This document shows positions 1-8,476 of a DNA stretch of 59,754 nucleotides, piece after piece (position 1 is the stretch's first letter; every line of letters starts with the position of its first letter). The DNA is from Salibaculum griseiflavum. Its GTDB lineage: Bacteria; Pseudomonadota; Alphaproteobacteria; Rhodobacterales; Rhodobacteraceae. The notes under the pieces are model-generated. The model did no database searches and had not been told where the DNA came from. It saw only the letters and a list, made by a program, of their open reading frames with translations. The DNA is taken from positions 1-59,754 of the forward strand of contig NZ_QETF01000019.1 of assembly GCF_003129565.1 (NCBI RefSeq). Direction: 5' to 3'. A program made the translations under genes and the position numbers.

Positions 1-114
1 ATCATGTTTGGTAGGTTGAAGGATTGGCGGCGTGTGGCAACCCGCTACGACAGGTGCCCGAAGGTCTTCCTGTCAGCCATCGCCCTCGCAGCACTCGTCA
101 TCTACTGGCTATGA
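1..114 (+). CDS. IS5-family transposase, C-terminal 37 residues (partial at window edge)
   Basis: The frame is open from base 1 and stops at 112-114. The 37 residues contain FGRLKDW, RYDRCPKVF and a hydrophobic tail ending YWL, which is the usual end of small IS5-family (DDE) transposases that are read in two frames. The DDE catalytic residues lie upstream, outside the window. Whether the complete gene is intact cannot be told. The stop overlaps the presumed terminal repeat of the element, as is common in this family. Confidence 0.8.
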   Translation: MMFGRLKDWRRVATRYDRCPKVFLSAIALAALVIYWL

Positions 115-127
115 GTCCTGACCCTAG
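1..127 (+). mobile_element. Right end of an IS5-family insertion sequence
   Basis: The first 114 bases encode the C-terminus of an IS5-type transposase. The bases right after its stop, at 113-127, read GAGTCCTGACCCTAG, which resembles the terminal inverted repeat of IS427-type members of the IS5 family. The element therefore enters from the left of the window and stops near position 127. The other end and any target duplication lie outside, so completeness cannot be judged. The family call comes from recognising the protein tail; the exact element boundary is inferred. Confidence 0.75.
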
Positions 128-266
128 CAGACTTAGGCCATGACTTTTCAGCGAATAACGTGAACCGCGCCAAAGCCGACGCGCGCGGGGGCGATTGATC
201 CGCTGGGGCTGAAGCGCTTTATCCCGACCACATCCGAAAAACCTCAAGCGATGCCCTGTAGTGGCC

Positions 267-298
267 AAAAAGCCGCCGCATGGGAGCGCGACGGCTTT
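267..298 (-). terminator. Rho-independent terminator of the cytochrome c pair
   Basis: AAAGCCG at 269-275 pairs with CGGCTTT at 292-298, extended inward by a CGC/GCG pairing. Read on the minus strand the hairpin is followed by a run of five T. It lies about 95 bases past the stop of the downstream cytochrome gene. The rest of 128-392 shows no gene I can support. Confidence 0.6.
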
Positions 299-392
299 GA
301 CGCGGCGGGCTACGCCCTTGAGTCCGCACCCGGGCGCCGCTCAAACCTCACATCGCCATCCCACGGTCTGGCCATCGCGCGGCTTTCTCGCC

Positions 393-791
393 CTACTCCT
401 GTATCCCTTCCAGATAGGCCACCAGGTCCGCCACCGGGCGGCTGGTCATCATGGGCTGGCCGGTCTCGACCTTGATCGCCGTGTCGTCGCCCTCGAAGAA
501 CGGCCCGTAGACCGGCATGGGGCTGCCGTGGCTGACCAGCGGGTCGCGCCCGTCCACGCGCATGGCCACGCGAGTGGTGGGGAAAACCCCGTCATTGCCC
601 GCCGCCAGCGCGGTCAGGTCGGGCGGTTGCAGGATCAGCGCCGGGGCCATCGGCCCGTCGCCCGCGCCATCAATGCCGTGGCAGGTGGCGCAATGCTGCT
701 GGTAGAGCCGCGCGCCTTCCTCGGCGTCCTGCGCGGCCAGTGGCGCGGCCAGGCAACCCAAAACCAGTGACAGTTTCAATGCACGGGTCAT
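393..791 (-). CDS. Exported c-type cytochrome (class I, mono-haem)
   Basis: This 132-residue protein has a cleavable signal peptide ending near residue 20 and one haem-binding motif, C34-A-T-C37-H38. Methionine in the GSPMPVYG stretch is a likely axial ligand. It should carry electrons in the periplasm. It starts 9 bases after the stop of another cytochrome gene, so the two are almost certainly co-transcribed and may form a short relay. No dedicated dehydrogenase or oxidase lies beside them, so the partner enzyme is unknown. The neighbouring IS element could have cut them off from former operon partners, but this is inference. Confidence 0.85.
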   Translation of the reverse strand: MTRALKLSLVLGCLAAPLAAQDAEEGARLYQQHCATCHGIDGAGDGPMAPALILQPPDLTALAAGNDGVFPTTRVAMRVDGRDPLVSHGSPMPVYGPFFEGDDTAIKVETGQPMMTSRPVADLVAYLEGIQE

Positions 792-800
792 CGCCCCCTC

Positions 801-1199
801 CTATTCCTGGATGGTTTCAAGGTAGTTGGCCAGCGCCAGCAAGGTGGCGGGCACCGGGGTGCCGACGCCGTCTTCCTCGACGATGACCGTGGGGCCAAGG
901 TCCAGCACGCCGAATTCGGGCATCGCGGCGGAAAAGGCGTGGCTGCGGTCATAGCCGTCGATCACCGACATGACGTAATCGCGCGGGAAGTCGCCGCCGT
1001 TCTGGGCGCTCAGCGTGGTCAGGTCGGGCGGGATCGTGAACAGCTCCACCCCGAAATCGCCCGCGCCGCGCCCGTCGGCCCCGTGGCAGGCGGCGCATTC
1101 CGTCTGATAGGCGGCCTTGCCCGCCTCGACGCTGGTATCGGGCTGCTGCGCCACGCAGGCCCCCAGAAGGAACGGTATGAGAAGAAGCGGTTTTTTCAT
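801..1199 (-). CDS. c-type cytochrome lipoprotein
   Basis: The chosen start gives 132 residues beginning MKKPLLL, with lipobox LLGAC (Cys15), so the protein is probably anchored by lipid rather than freely soluble. The haem motif is C35-A-A-C38-H39, and a methionine in SAAMPEFG is a candidate sixth ligand. A start seven codons further upstream is possible but would spoil the signal peptide. It is the first gene of a two-cytochrome unit. The C-terminal halves of the two proteins look alike (both end in a YLE-IQE pattern), which suggests a duplication followed by one copy gaining a lipid anchor. Confidence 0.83.
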   Translation of the reverse strand: MKKPLLLIPFLLGACVAQQPDTSVEAGKAAYQTECAACHGADGRGAGDFGVELFTIPPDLTTLSAQNGGDFPRDYVMSVIDGYDRSHAFSAAMPEFGVLDLGPTVIVEEDGVGTPVPATLLALANYLETIQE

Positions 1200-1286
1200 T
1201 GCAGGTCCTCCTGTTCGCAAAGCCAGCCTCGCGCCGGGGCGTCGGCGCCGCCTTGATCCAGATCAGGAAGAGTCTAGGCTGGCGCC

Positions 1287-1967
1287 ATGCGGTTTGTCAC
1301 CCTCTGCCTTCTGACACTGGCCGGTTGCGGCCGAGCGCTGACAGGCGGCGAAGAGGCGCTGGTGGCCGAGTTGATGGGTCCGACGCTGGACACCGGCGAG
1401 GTGCGGATGCTGGAAGCGGGGTTCATCGGCCTGACCACGCAGACCTATCCGACGCGCCCCCGCGTGACCTGCCGTGAAAAGATCGCGCCGCCGCCCCGTG
1501 GCCCAACGGTCCAGGTCCGCACGGCGGGCGCGGTGCTGTTCGATCATGTGCTCAGCGCCCCGGACTGGACGCTGCCCGATTACCTGCCGGGCTATCCCGA
1601 CCGGATCAACCTTGTCGCGGCGATGTATTTCACCCACGAGATGGCCCATATCTGGCAATGGCAGAACCGCGAGATCACCGGCTATCACCCCCTGCGCGGC
1701 GCGGCCGAGCATCGCGGCGGGGCCGATCCCTATCTCTTCGACCCCGAGGACCGGACCCCGTTCCTCGATCTGGGCTATGAACAGCAGGCCTCGCTGGTCG
1801 AGGAATATGTCTGCTGCCGCACGCTGGACCCGGCCGGCGCCCGGACCCAGCGCATCTGGGAAAGGCTCAGCGCCGTCATGCCCGTCGCGCCGCCCGGCAC
1901 CGCGCCCCGGCCCATCGCGGTTTCGGGCCTGCATGAGGAGACTGACATCGACGGGATTTGCAGTTAG
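1287..1967 (+). CDS. Lipoprotein with an HExxH zinc-protease-like motif
   Basis: The 226-residue product has a short signal peptide with lipobox LAGC (Cys14). It carries H117-E-M-A-H121 followed by IWQW, the pattern of a gluzincin-type metal site. Glutamates in VEEYVC (172-173) are candidate third ligands. I do not recognise a named peptidase family, so metallopeptidase activity is inferred from the motif only. The gene is divergent from the cytochrome pair across 87 bases. Its stop overlaps by four bases that of the convergent DUF3047 gene. It could be an envelope protease or a metal-binding relic. Confidence 0.65.
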   Translation: MRFVTLCLLTLAGCGRALTGGEEALVAELMGPTLDTGEVRMLEAGFIGLTTQTYPTRPRVTCREKIAPPPRGPTVQVRTAGAVLFDHVLSAPDWTLPDYLPGYPDRINLVAAMYFTHEMAHIWQWQNREITGYHPLRGAAEHRGGADPYLFDPEDRTPFLDLGYEQQASLVEEYVCCRTLDPAGARTQRIWERLSAVMPVAPPGTAPRPIAVSGLHEETDIDGICS

Positions 1968-2602
1968 CGCAGCACCAGGTCCGAGACCGAGGCCCGGATG
2001 GCGGTGCCGGTATCGTCGCTGTCCGCCGACACGGCCACCCCGACCAATGCGCCGGGCTGGCCGCCGAAGGCAGCGCTGAAGTCCCGCGCCAGATCGACGG
2101 TTTCGGAATGCGCGCCCGTTCCGGCTTGCCGCAAGGCCACGGTCACCCCCTGCCCCGGCGCATAGGGCGACGGCAGGATCTCTCCGCGCCCGTGATTGCC
2201 GCCCCATGCATATTGCAGGATCCGGACATTCGCGTTGCGTTGCAGCCGCAGCAGACCCGCGCCCTCAAGCCGCTGGGCATCCGCTTGCGGCAGGAAGACG
2301 AAATAGATCGAGATATTTCGGTCATCTCCGCCCTTGCGGGCCAGGTTCGTGGCGGGCACGGACTGGTCGACGGACCAGGACCAGCTGGCCCCGCGCTTGT
2401 CCCAATTGGACCGGCCCAGCGGCTTCCAGGCCAGCGATACGGCCGCATCCGAGGCGATGCCAAGCGTCGCCCCGAAGTCGTAATCGTTCGAGCTGAACAG
2501 CGACAGGCGCTGGTGGTTCCATCCGGCAGCGAGCGAGACCGGACCGGCGGCCAAGGTGCTGGCGGCAAGAGCGATGGGCAGGGCAAGAAACATGGAACGC
2601 AT
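1964..2602 (-). CDS. DUF3047-family exported protein
   Basis: I chose the start at 2602, giving 212 residues with a clear signal peptide (MRSMFLALPIALAAS) and AAAGG just upstream; a longer version would add 18 unlikely residues. The body shows the DUF3047 pattern: a W-rich strand with SWSWSVDQSVP, then GGDDRNISIYFVF and a C-terminal block containing the LARDF helix. Members are periplasmic beta-rich proteins of unknown function. The stop overlaps that of the convergent HExxH lipoprotein. No pathway can be assigned. Confidence 0.75.
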   Translation of the reverse strand: MRSMFLALPIALAASTLAAGPVSLAAGWNHQRLSLFSSNDYDFGATLGIASDAAVSLAWKPLGRSNWDKRGASWSWSVDQSVPATNLARKGGDDRNISIYFVFLPQADAQRLEGAGLLRLQRNANVRILQYAWGGNHGRGEILPSPYAPGQGVTVALRQAGTGAHSETVDLARDFSAAFGGQPGALVGVAVSADSDDTGTAIRASVSDLVLR

Positions 2603-2683
2603 GGGAGACCTTTCATTGGATTGCGGCGATCCTATGCAGACACGCCGCGCCCTCAATGGAAGTTGCGCGCTCTCACGCCATTG

Positions 2684-3652
2684 TCAGCCCTGTGTGAGCG
2701 CCTTGCATTGGGTCCACAACGCGTCGGGAACATCGACTTCCGTCATGGCCTGTCGCGCGGCACCGGGGATGCGGGCACCCTCTTGCGCCAGCACAGCTTC
2801 GGCGACGCGGGTGAAACGGTCCGCGAAGTCGGCGCGGGGTTCCATCAGGATGTAGAACTGCCCAAGATCATGGGGCTTGCCTTCAGCCACTTTCAGCCCG
2901 GCAACGTCCAGCGAATTGACTGACCCGGTCATGCCCGCGGCCAGCAATTCGACCATCAGGCCAAAGCCCCAGCCCTTGTAGCCCCCGGCGCTGAGCAGGG
3001 CGCCCTGCAGCGCCTTTTCCGGGTCGTCCGTCGGGTTGCCTTCGGCATCCACGGCCCATCCTAACGGGATCTTTTCACCCGCCGCCTTGGCCATGGTGAT
3101 CTTGCCCAGCGCCACGGCCGAGGTTGAAAAATCGAAATGCATCACCGGGCCATCCTGGCCCGGGACGGACATCGAGATTGGATTTGTCCCAATCGTCTTG
3201 GCGTTGCCGCCCGGTGGGGCCACGACCGGAGAGGCATTGGTCATGCCGATCCCGATCAGTCCGGCACCGGAAATCTGTTCGGTGAAATACCCCAGCGACG
3301 TGCAGGTGTGGGCATGGCCCACCGCCAGCGTGGCCACGCCGTTTTCACGGGTAGCGGCAATCGCTTGCGGAAGCCCGCGGGCAAAGGCGGGCTGGGCAAA
3401 TCCGAACTGCGCATCCACGTCGACGGTGCCGGGCTTCGGGCGGCTGACCGTCGGTTCGACCTGCCCATCCACGCGCCCCGAACGCAACTGTGTGCAATAG
3501 CTTTCAAGGTAGTAGAGGCCGCAGATGACATTGCCCAGCGCCTCAGACCGGGCCGTGGCGCGGGCGACCTCGCCCGCCTGCCAGTCACCCGCGCCATGGG
3601 CGATCATCGCATCCTTGGCGACCTGTTCGATTTCGGTGACGGCAATCTTCAT
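2684..3652 (-). CDS. Ldh2/malate dehydrogenase-type NAD(P)-dependent oxidoreductase
   Basis: The 322-residue protein belongs to the LDH2/MDH2 family. It has the N-terminal helix with ARSEALGN, the central [12 protein letters not shown] and [13 protein letters not shown] segments, and the C-terminal [21 protein letters not shown] block. Members reduce or oxidise 2-hydroxy acids (malate, sulfolactate, ureidoglycolate) or cyclic imino acids, and sequence reading alone does not give the substrate. Sulfolactate dehydrogenase is one possibility in marine relatives. Its start overlaps the stop of lolD by four bases, so it is the last gene of the proS-lol unit. Confidence 0.85.
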   Translation of the reverse strand: MKIAVTEIEQVAKDAMIAHGAGDWQAGEVARATARSEALGNVICGLYYLESYCTQLRSGRVDGQVEPTVSRPKPGTVDVDAQFGFAQPAFARGLPQAIAATRENGVATLAVGHAHTCTSLGYFTEQISGAGLIGIGMTNASPVVAPPGGNAKTIGTNPISMSVPGQDGPVMHFDFSTSAVALGKITMAKAAGEKIPLGWAVDAEGNPTDDPEKALQGALLSAGGYKGWGFGLMVELLAAGMTGSVNSLDVAGLKVAEGKPHDLGQFYILMEPRADFADRFTRVAEAVLAQEGARIPGAARQAMTEVDVPDALWTQCKALTQG

Positions 3653-4326
3653 GTCACGACCTTTCCGGTATCAAGCCGCACCGTGCGGTCCATCCGCGCG
3701 GCGAGTTCAAGGTTATGGGTTGCGATCAGCGCAGCCAGCCCGGTGTCGCGGACAAGGTCCATCAGGGCGGCGAAAACGCGATCGGAAGTTTCGGGATCAA
3801 GGTTGCCGGTGGGCTCATCGGCCAGCAACAAGCGGGGTTGGTTGGCCAGGGCGCGGCAGAAGGCGACGCGCTGTTGCTCACCCCCCGACAGGGCGGCGGG
3901 GCGATGATCGGCCCGGTCGGCAATACCGACCCGGCCCAACAGGTCGCGGGCCCGGGTTTCGGCCGCGCGCTGACCGGCGCCATTGGCGAGCTGCGGCAGG
4001 ACGATGTTTTCCAGCGCCGAGAATTCCGGCAACAGGTGGTGAAACTGGTAGATGAACCCCACGTCATTGCGCCGGATGGCCGTGCGGCGGCGATCGCCTA
4101 GGCCGGTCACGTCCTCACCGCCGATCCGCACCTGGCCGGCATCCGGTGTGTCCAGCAATCCGGCGATATGCAGCAAGGTCGATTTGCCCGCGCCCGAGGG
4201 TGCCACAAGGGCCACAACCTCGCCCGGCTTCACCGACAATTCAACGCCGCGCAACACGTTGATCTCGTTGGGGCGTCCGTGGTTGTAGCCCTTTTCGATA
4301 CCCGCGAGATCCAGTGCGTTACTCAT
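3649..4326 (-). CDS. lolD: Lipoprotein-releasing ABC transporter ATPase LolD
   Basis: LolD powers release of outer-membrane lipoproteins from the inner membrane. The 225 residues carry a Walker A motif APSGAGKST (42-50), ABC signature LSGGEQQ (146-152), Walker B LLLADEP (166-172) and switch His204. The first glycine of the usual Walker A is alanine here. The start overlaps the end of the LolC/E gene by eight bases and the stop overlaps the following dehydrogenase by four, so translation is probably coupled. A general export ATPase is the alternative, but the partner gene fixes the role. Confidence 0.92.
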   Translation of the reverse strand: MSNALDLAGIEKGYNHGRPNEINVLRGVELSVKPGEVVALVAPSGAGKSTLLHIAGLLDTPDAGQVRIGGEDVTGLGDRRRTAIRRNDVGFIYQFHHLLPEFSALENIVLPQLANGAGQRAAETRARDLLGRVGIADRADHRPAALSGGEQQRVAFCRALANQPRLLLADEPTGNLDPETSDRVFAALMDLVRDTGLAALIATHNLELAARMDRTVRLDTGKVVT

Positions 4327-5623
4327 AGCGCAGCGCCTCCACAGGGTTCATCCGGGCCGCCCGCCGGGCCGGAAAGATCGTCACGATCCAGGACAGGGCC
4401 AGCGACAGGGCGCTGGCCTTGACCACATCCACAAGGCGCAATTCGGCGGGCAGGTCATAAATTCCCCGGATCGACGGGTCCCAGACGCCCCCGCCGGCGA
4501 CATAATTCACGAAGGAAAAGATCGGGTCGATATAGATGGCGAAAAGACAGCCCAGCACGATCCCCAGCGCCGTGCCGATGGTCCCGATCCCGGCCCCGCA
4601 GATGAAGAAGACCCGAAGCACGGATCCTTCGGTCAGGCCCATGGTGCGCAGGATGCCGATGTCGCGCCCCTTGTTCTTCACCAGCATGATCAGGCCGGAA
4701 ATGATGTTCATCGACGCGATCAGCACCAGAATCGAAAGGATCACGAACATCACGTTGTCTTCGACCGTCAGCGCCCGCAGGAAACTGCCCGCGCTGTCTC
4801 GCCAGGTCCAGATCAGGTAGCCGTCGCCCGCCGCGGTGCGAATACCGGCAAGATAGCGGTCAACCTGGTCGGGGTCCGTGACCATGACCTCGATCTCGTC
4901 GGCCACGCCATCCTTGTTGAAGAACAGCTGCGCCTCGGCCAGTGGCAGGTAGACCCGGGTGCGGTCGATGTCCCAGCGCCCGGCGGTAAAGATATACGTG
5001 ACTTCAAAGGCGCTGACGCGGGGGCTGGTGCCGAAGGCGGTCCGTTGTCCGTTCGGGCTGATGATGCGGATACGGTCGCCCACCATCACCCCCAGTTCCC
5101 GCGCGACGCCCGAACCGATGGCGATCCCGTCGGCAAAGTGACCGATATCGCCCGCTGCCTCGACCGGGTTGGCGATGCGGGGAATGGTGGCCAGGTCCTC
5201 TGGAGCGATGCCATAGACCTCGACCCCGGTATTGTTCTGCTGGTTATTGGCCATGACCTGGCCACGCACCAGCGGTGCGGCGCGGGTGACGCCGGGGGCG
5301 GTCCGGATCGCCCGGGCCAGGGCGTCATAGTCCTCGATCCGGCGGTCGATGCCGCCATTGGGCGTCACGACCCCCTGTTCATAGACCGTGACATGGGCAT
5401 TGGCGCCCACGATCGTATCGACAAATTCGGTCCGGAACCCGGCCCGCACGGCCAGCGTGGCGATCAGTGCGAAAACCGCCAGCGTGATCCCCACAAGGCT
5501 GATCCAGGTCATGGTCGACACGCCGCCCTCGGCGCGTTTGGCGCGGATATAGCGCCAGGCGATCATCCATTCGAAACGGGAAAACGGGGCGGTCCTGCCT
5601 GCCATGCGCCGGGGCCTTTTCAC
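4319..5623 (-). CDS. lolC: Lipoprotein-releasing ABC transporter permease LolC/LolE
   Basis: This 434-residue membrane subunit of the Lol complex has one N-terminal transmembrane helix after [14 protein letters not shown], a large periplasmic domain and three C-terminal helices ending in the [10 protein letters not shown] motif typical of the LolCE/MacB fold. As in many alphaproteobacteria there is a single permease gene, which suggests a homodimeric LolF-like arrangement; I keep lolC as the usual symbol. It precedes lolD with an eight-base overlap and follows a DUF2937 gene by 63 bases. Confidence 0.92.
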   Translation of the reverse strand: MKRPRRMAGRTAPFSRFEWMIAWRYIRAKRAEGGVSTMTWISLVGITLAVFALIATLAVRAGFRTEFVDTIVGANAHVTVYEQGVVTPNGGIDRRIEDYDALARAIRTAPGVTRAAPLVRGQVMANNQQNNTGVEVYGIAPEDLATIPRIANPVEAAGDIGHFADGIAIGSGVARELGVMVGDRIRIISPNGQRTAFGTSPRVSAFEVTYIFTAGRWDIDRTRVYLPLAEAQLFFNKDGVADEIEVMVTDPDQVDRYLAGIRTAAGDGYLIWTWRDSAGSFLRALTVEDNVMFVILSILVLIASMNIISGLIMLVKNKGRDIGILRTMGLTEGSVLRVFFICGAGIGTIGTALGIVLGCLFAIYIDPIFSFVNYVAGGGVWDPSIRGIYDLPAELRLVDVVKASALSLALSWIVTIFPARRAARMNPVEALRYE

Positions 5624-5686
5624 TGGGTTTCGGTCAACCTGCGTTGAAAGCGGGTGGGGGTCAAGCGGGCGGCGATCATGCCGTGG

Positions 5687-6232
5687 TCAGCGCAACGCGA
5701 CGGGCGGCTCGACACGCGCAGCCGAGGGTTTCGCCGCGCGGCCGGCGAACAGGCGCCGCACCGGCCATGAGACAAGGGCGAACACACCACGCAAGGCAAG
5801 GACCCCGACCAGAAAACCCACAAGCGCAGAGAGCGCCCCCGCGAGCGTCAGCGGCACCGCCGGCTTGAACCCGGCCCAGGTGCCCCGCAAGGTGGCCGCG
5901 TCGCCCATCCGGTGCGGCATGGTCAGGCGTTCCAGCGGGCCAGCTGCCTGCAAAGCGTCATGGTGCGACGTCAATTGATAGAGCCGGGCAAAAGCGCGGG
6001 TCATGTCGGCGCGGCGATCTTGCAGGAAATCGGTTCCGGTCATCTGTGCCAGCGCCTCGTCCCGCGTCAGGTCCGACCGCGCCGCACTGGCGTCGAAATC
6101 GGCAGCGACGACCGACAACGCCTCGATCTGGCCCGCCAGATGCTGCGTGTATTGCTGGGTGAATTCCGGATATTGCGACAGGCCGGCCGCCCCGGCCAGA
6201 CCACCCGCGAGGGCCGCTGCTCTGACAATCAT
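5687..6232 (-). CDS. DUF2937 membrane protein
   Basis: The 181 residues start with a hydrophobic helix followed by the QYPEFTQQYTQHL motif that marks DUF2937. A soluble middle and a C-terminal hydrophobic stretch of roughly 30 residues (about 125-155) follow. Members are small inner-membrane proteins of unknown function with a long periplasmic loop. It sits between proS and the lol genes on the same strand (76 and 63 base gaps), so co-expression is likely, but this does not reveal its task. Confidence 0.8.
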   Translation of the reverse strand: MIVRAAALAGGLAGAAGLSQYPEFTQQYTQHLAGQIEALSVVAADFDASAARSDLTRDEALAQMTGTDFLQDRRADMTRAFARLYQLTSHHDALQAAGPLERLTMPHRMGDAATLRGTWAGFKPAVPLTLAGALSALVGFLVGVLALRGVFALVSWPVRRLFAGRAAKPSAARVEPPVALR

Positions 6233-6308
6233 GCCTCTATGCTCCTTGGCCCAGTTCGACGGGGCTTCTGGTCACAGAATAGCAGAGGCCGGCCCAACCG
6301 GGAAGGGA

Positions 6309-7670
6309 TCAGCCCGGCACGGCCAGATTTGGGCAGTGTGGCGCATAGATCCGCGCCAGCTTCGCCACCGCCTCTTCGGGGGGCAGTTCCTCGCTTTCGC
6401 CGGTGCGGCGGCTGGTGAGTTCCACCACACCGTTCTTGAGGCCGCGCGGCCCCACGGTGATACGCCACGGCAGGCCGATCAGGTCCATCGTGGCGAACTT
6501 GCCGCCGGCCCGCTCGTTGCGATCATCGTAAAGCGGCTCCAGCCCCAGCGCGGCGATCGCGTCATGCAGGCCGTCGCAGGCGGCATCGGCCTCGGCGTCG
6601 CCCTGCTTGAGATTGACGATCCCGCAATGGAAGGGCGTGACCCCCTCGGGCCAGATGATGCCGTTGTCGTCATGGCTGGCCTCGATGATCGCGCCCAGAA
6701 GGCGCGACACGCCGATCCCGTGGCTGCCCATATGCACCGGGACGGGCTTGCCGTCCGGGCCCTGCACCGTGGCGCCCATCGGTTCGGAATATTTGGTGCC
6801 GAAATAGAAGATCTGGCCGACCTCGATGCCGCGCGCGACACGGCGGCGCTCTTCGGGCACCTCGGCGAACCTGGCTTCGTCATGGGTCTCATCGGTGCGC
6901 GCATAGCGGCTGGTGAATTCTTCCAGCACGGCCTGGCACTGGGCCTTGTCGTCATAGTCGATGTCGCGGTCACCGAATTTCAGCTCGGTGATCTCGCTGT
7001 CATAGAACACCTCGGACTCGCCGGTTTCGGCAAGCACCAGGAATTCATGGGTGTCATCGCCACCGATCGGGCCGGAATCCGCGCGCATCGGGATCGCCTG
7101 AAGCCCCATCCGTTCATAGGTGCGCAGGTAGCTGACCAAATGGCGGTTATAGGCGTGCAACGCGTCCTCTTTGGTGAGGTCGAAATTGTAGCCGTCCTTC
7201 ATGTAGAACTCGCGCCCGCGCATCACGCCGAAGCGGGGACGGATCTCGTCCCGGAATTTCCACTGGATCTGGTAAAGCGTCAGCGGCAGGTCCTTGTAGC
7301 TGCTGACATGGGAGCGGAAGATGTCCGTCACCATTTCCTCGGCGGTGGGGGTGTAAAGCAGATCGCGCTCGTGGCGGTCCTGCATGCGCAGCATTTCCTG
7401 CCCGTAGTCATCATAGCGCCCGCTTTCGCGCCACAGGTCCGCCGGTTGCAGGATCGGCATCTGGATGGCGATATGGCCAGCCCGCGCCTGTTCCTCGTGG
7501 ACGATGTTCTCGATCTTGCGCAGAACCTTGAAGCCCAGCGGCAACCACGAATAGATGCCCGCTGCCTGCTGCTTGATCATGCCCGCGCGCAACATCAGGC
7601 GATGGCTGACGATCTGGGCCTCTGACGGGGTTTCCTTCAGGACAGGCAGAAAATAACGGGACAGGCGCAT
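6309..7670 (-). CDS. proS: Prolyl-tRNA synthetase, short alphaproteobacterial type
   Basis: ProS charges tRNA-Pro. The start at [13 protein letters not shown] gives 453 residues, close to alphaproteobacterial enzymes and about 120 shorter than E. coli ProS because the large editing insertion is reduced. Class II features are visible: [21 protein letters not shown] near the N-terminus, the [21 protein letters not shown] motif 2 region, and [16 protein letters not shown] (motif 3) in the C-terminal half. A separate trans-editing protein is expected elsewhere in such genomes. An upstream start at 7757 is possible but adds a non-conserved proline-rich tail. Confidence 0.96.
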   Translation of the reverse strand: MRLSRYFLPVLKETPSEAQIVSHRLMLRAGMIKQQAAGIYSWLPLGFKVLRKIENIVHEEQARAGHIAIQMPILQPADLWRESGRYDDYGQEMLRMQDRHERDLLYTPTAEEMVTDIFRSHVSSYKDLPLTLYQIQWKFRDEIRPRFGVMRGREFYMKDGYNFDLTKEDALHAYNRHLVSYLRTYERMGLQAIPMRADSGPIGGDDTHEFLVLAETGESEVFYDSEITELKFGDRDIDYDDKAQCQAVLEEFTSRYARTDETHDEARFAEVPEERRRVARGIEVGQIFYFGTKYSEPMGATVQGPDGKPVPVHMGSHGIGVSRLLGAIIEASHDDNGIIWPEGVTPFHCGIVNLKQGDAEADAACDGLHDAIAALGLEPLYDDRNERAGGKFATMDLIGLPWRITVGPRGLKNGVVELTSRRTGESEELPPEEAVAKLARIYAPHCPNLAVPG

Positions 7671-7848
7671 CTTGGTCGGCTCCTTGCACATTCGTTTCGC
7701 CAATACGCCACGCGGCAAAGCGGGGCAAGGGGCGGGGATCTGTTCACGCGACATCACAGGGTCGTTACAATGGTGAACGGAACCCCGTGACCCGGCGTAA
7801 CCCGATCACATGCCAGCAAGGCATACTGCAACCAAAGGGACCAATTCC

Positions 7849-8364
7849 ATGACTTTCTTGAAGAAAACCGCTTTCGGCGGACTGGCCGCGCTGTGCCTGT
7901 CCTCTGCCGCCGCCGCCCAGAACATCGTCGAGATCGCCGCCGGTGACGATCGTTTCTCGACCCTCGTGGCCGCTGTGACCGCCGCCGACCTGGCCGAAAC
8001 GCTCTCCGGCCCCGGCCCCTTCACGGTCTATGCTCCGGTCAACGATGCCTTTGCCGCGCTTCCCGAAGGCACGGTCGAGACCCTGCTCGAGCCGGAGAAC
8101 AAGGATCAGCTGACCAATGTGCTGCTCTATCACGTGGATGATCGCCAGCTGAACGCCGCCGACTTCCCGGCCGGGTCGAACTATTTCAAGCCCGTCCTGG
8201 AAAGCGAACGCCTGTGCATCACCGCCGGCAGCGACGGCGTCACCATTGCCGACGGCACCGGCGACGTGGCCAACGTGATTATCGCGGACATCCAGGCCGA
8301 CAACGGCGTGATCCATGTGATCGACAAGGTGCTGCTGCCCGGCACCCGTCCGGCCTGCCACTAA
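7849..8364 (+). CDS. Exported fasciclin (FAS1) domain protein
   Basis: From the start at 7849 the protein has 171 residues: a signal peptide ending near SAAAAQ and a single FAS1 domain. The domain shows the FTVYAPVNDAFAALP and VLLYHVDDRQL patterns and a final IHVIDKVLLP strand. FAS1 proteins act in adhesion or surface binding; a specific ligand cannot be read. Two cysteines (near LCITAG and RPACH) may form a disulfide in the periplasm. It stands alone, followed by a strong terminator. Confidence 0.88.
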   Translation: MTFLKKTAFGGLAALCLSSAAAAQNIVEIAAGDDRFSTLVAAVTAADLAETLSGPGPFTVYAPVNDAFAALPEGTVETLLEPENKDQLTNVLLYHVDDRQLNAADFPAGSNYFKPVLESERLCITAGSDGVTIADGTGDVANVIIADIQADNGVIHVIDKVLLPGTRPACH

Positions 8365-8386
8365 GCGACACCCTCCCTGGTGGACC

Positions 8387-8419
8387 GGCTCCGGCGTGGC
8401 GACACGCCGGGGCCTTTTT
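8387..8419 (+). terminator. Rho-independent terminator after the fasciclin gene
   Basis: A 12-bp stem (8387-8398 with 8403-8414, one G-T pair) closes a GCGA tetraloop and is followed by five T at 8415-8419. It lies about 20 bases after the fasciclin stop, and is the strongest intrinsic terminator in the window. Confidence 0.85.
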
Positions 8420-8476
8420 CTTGCAACGGGCCGCGCGATCCGCCAATTAGATGGCAATGATCGAAAGGACGCCGCC

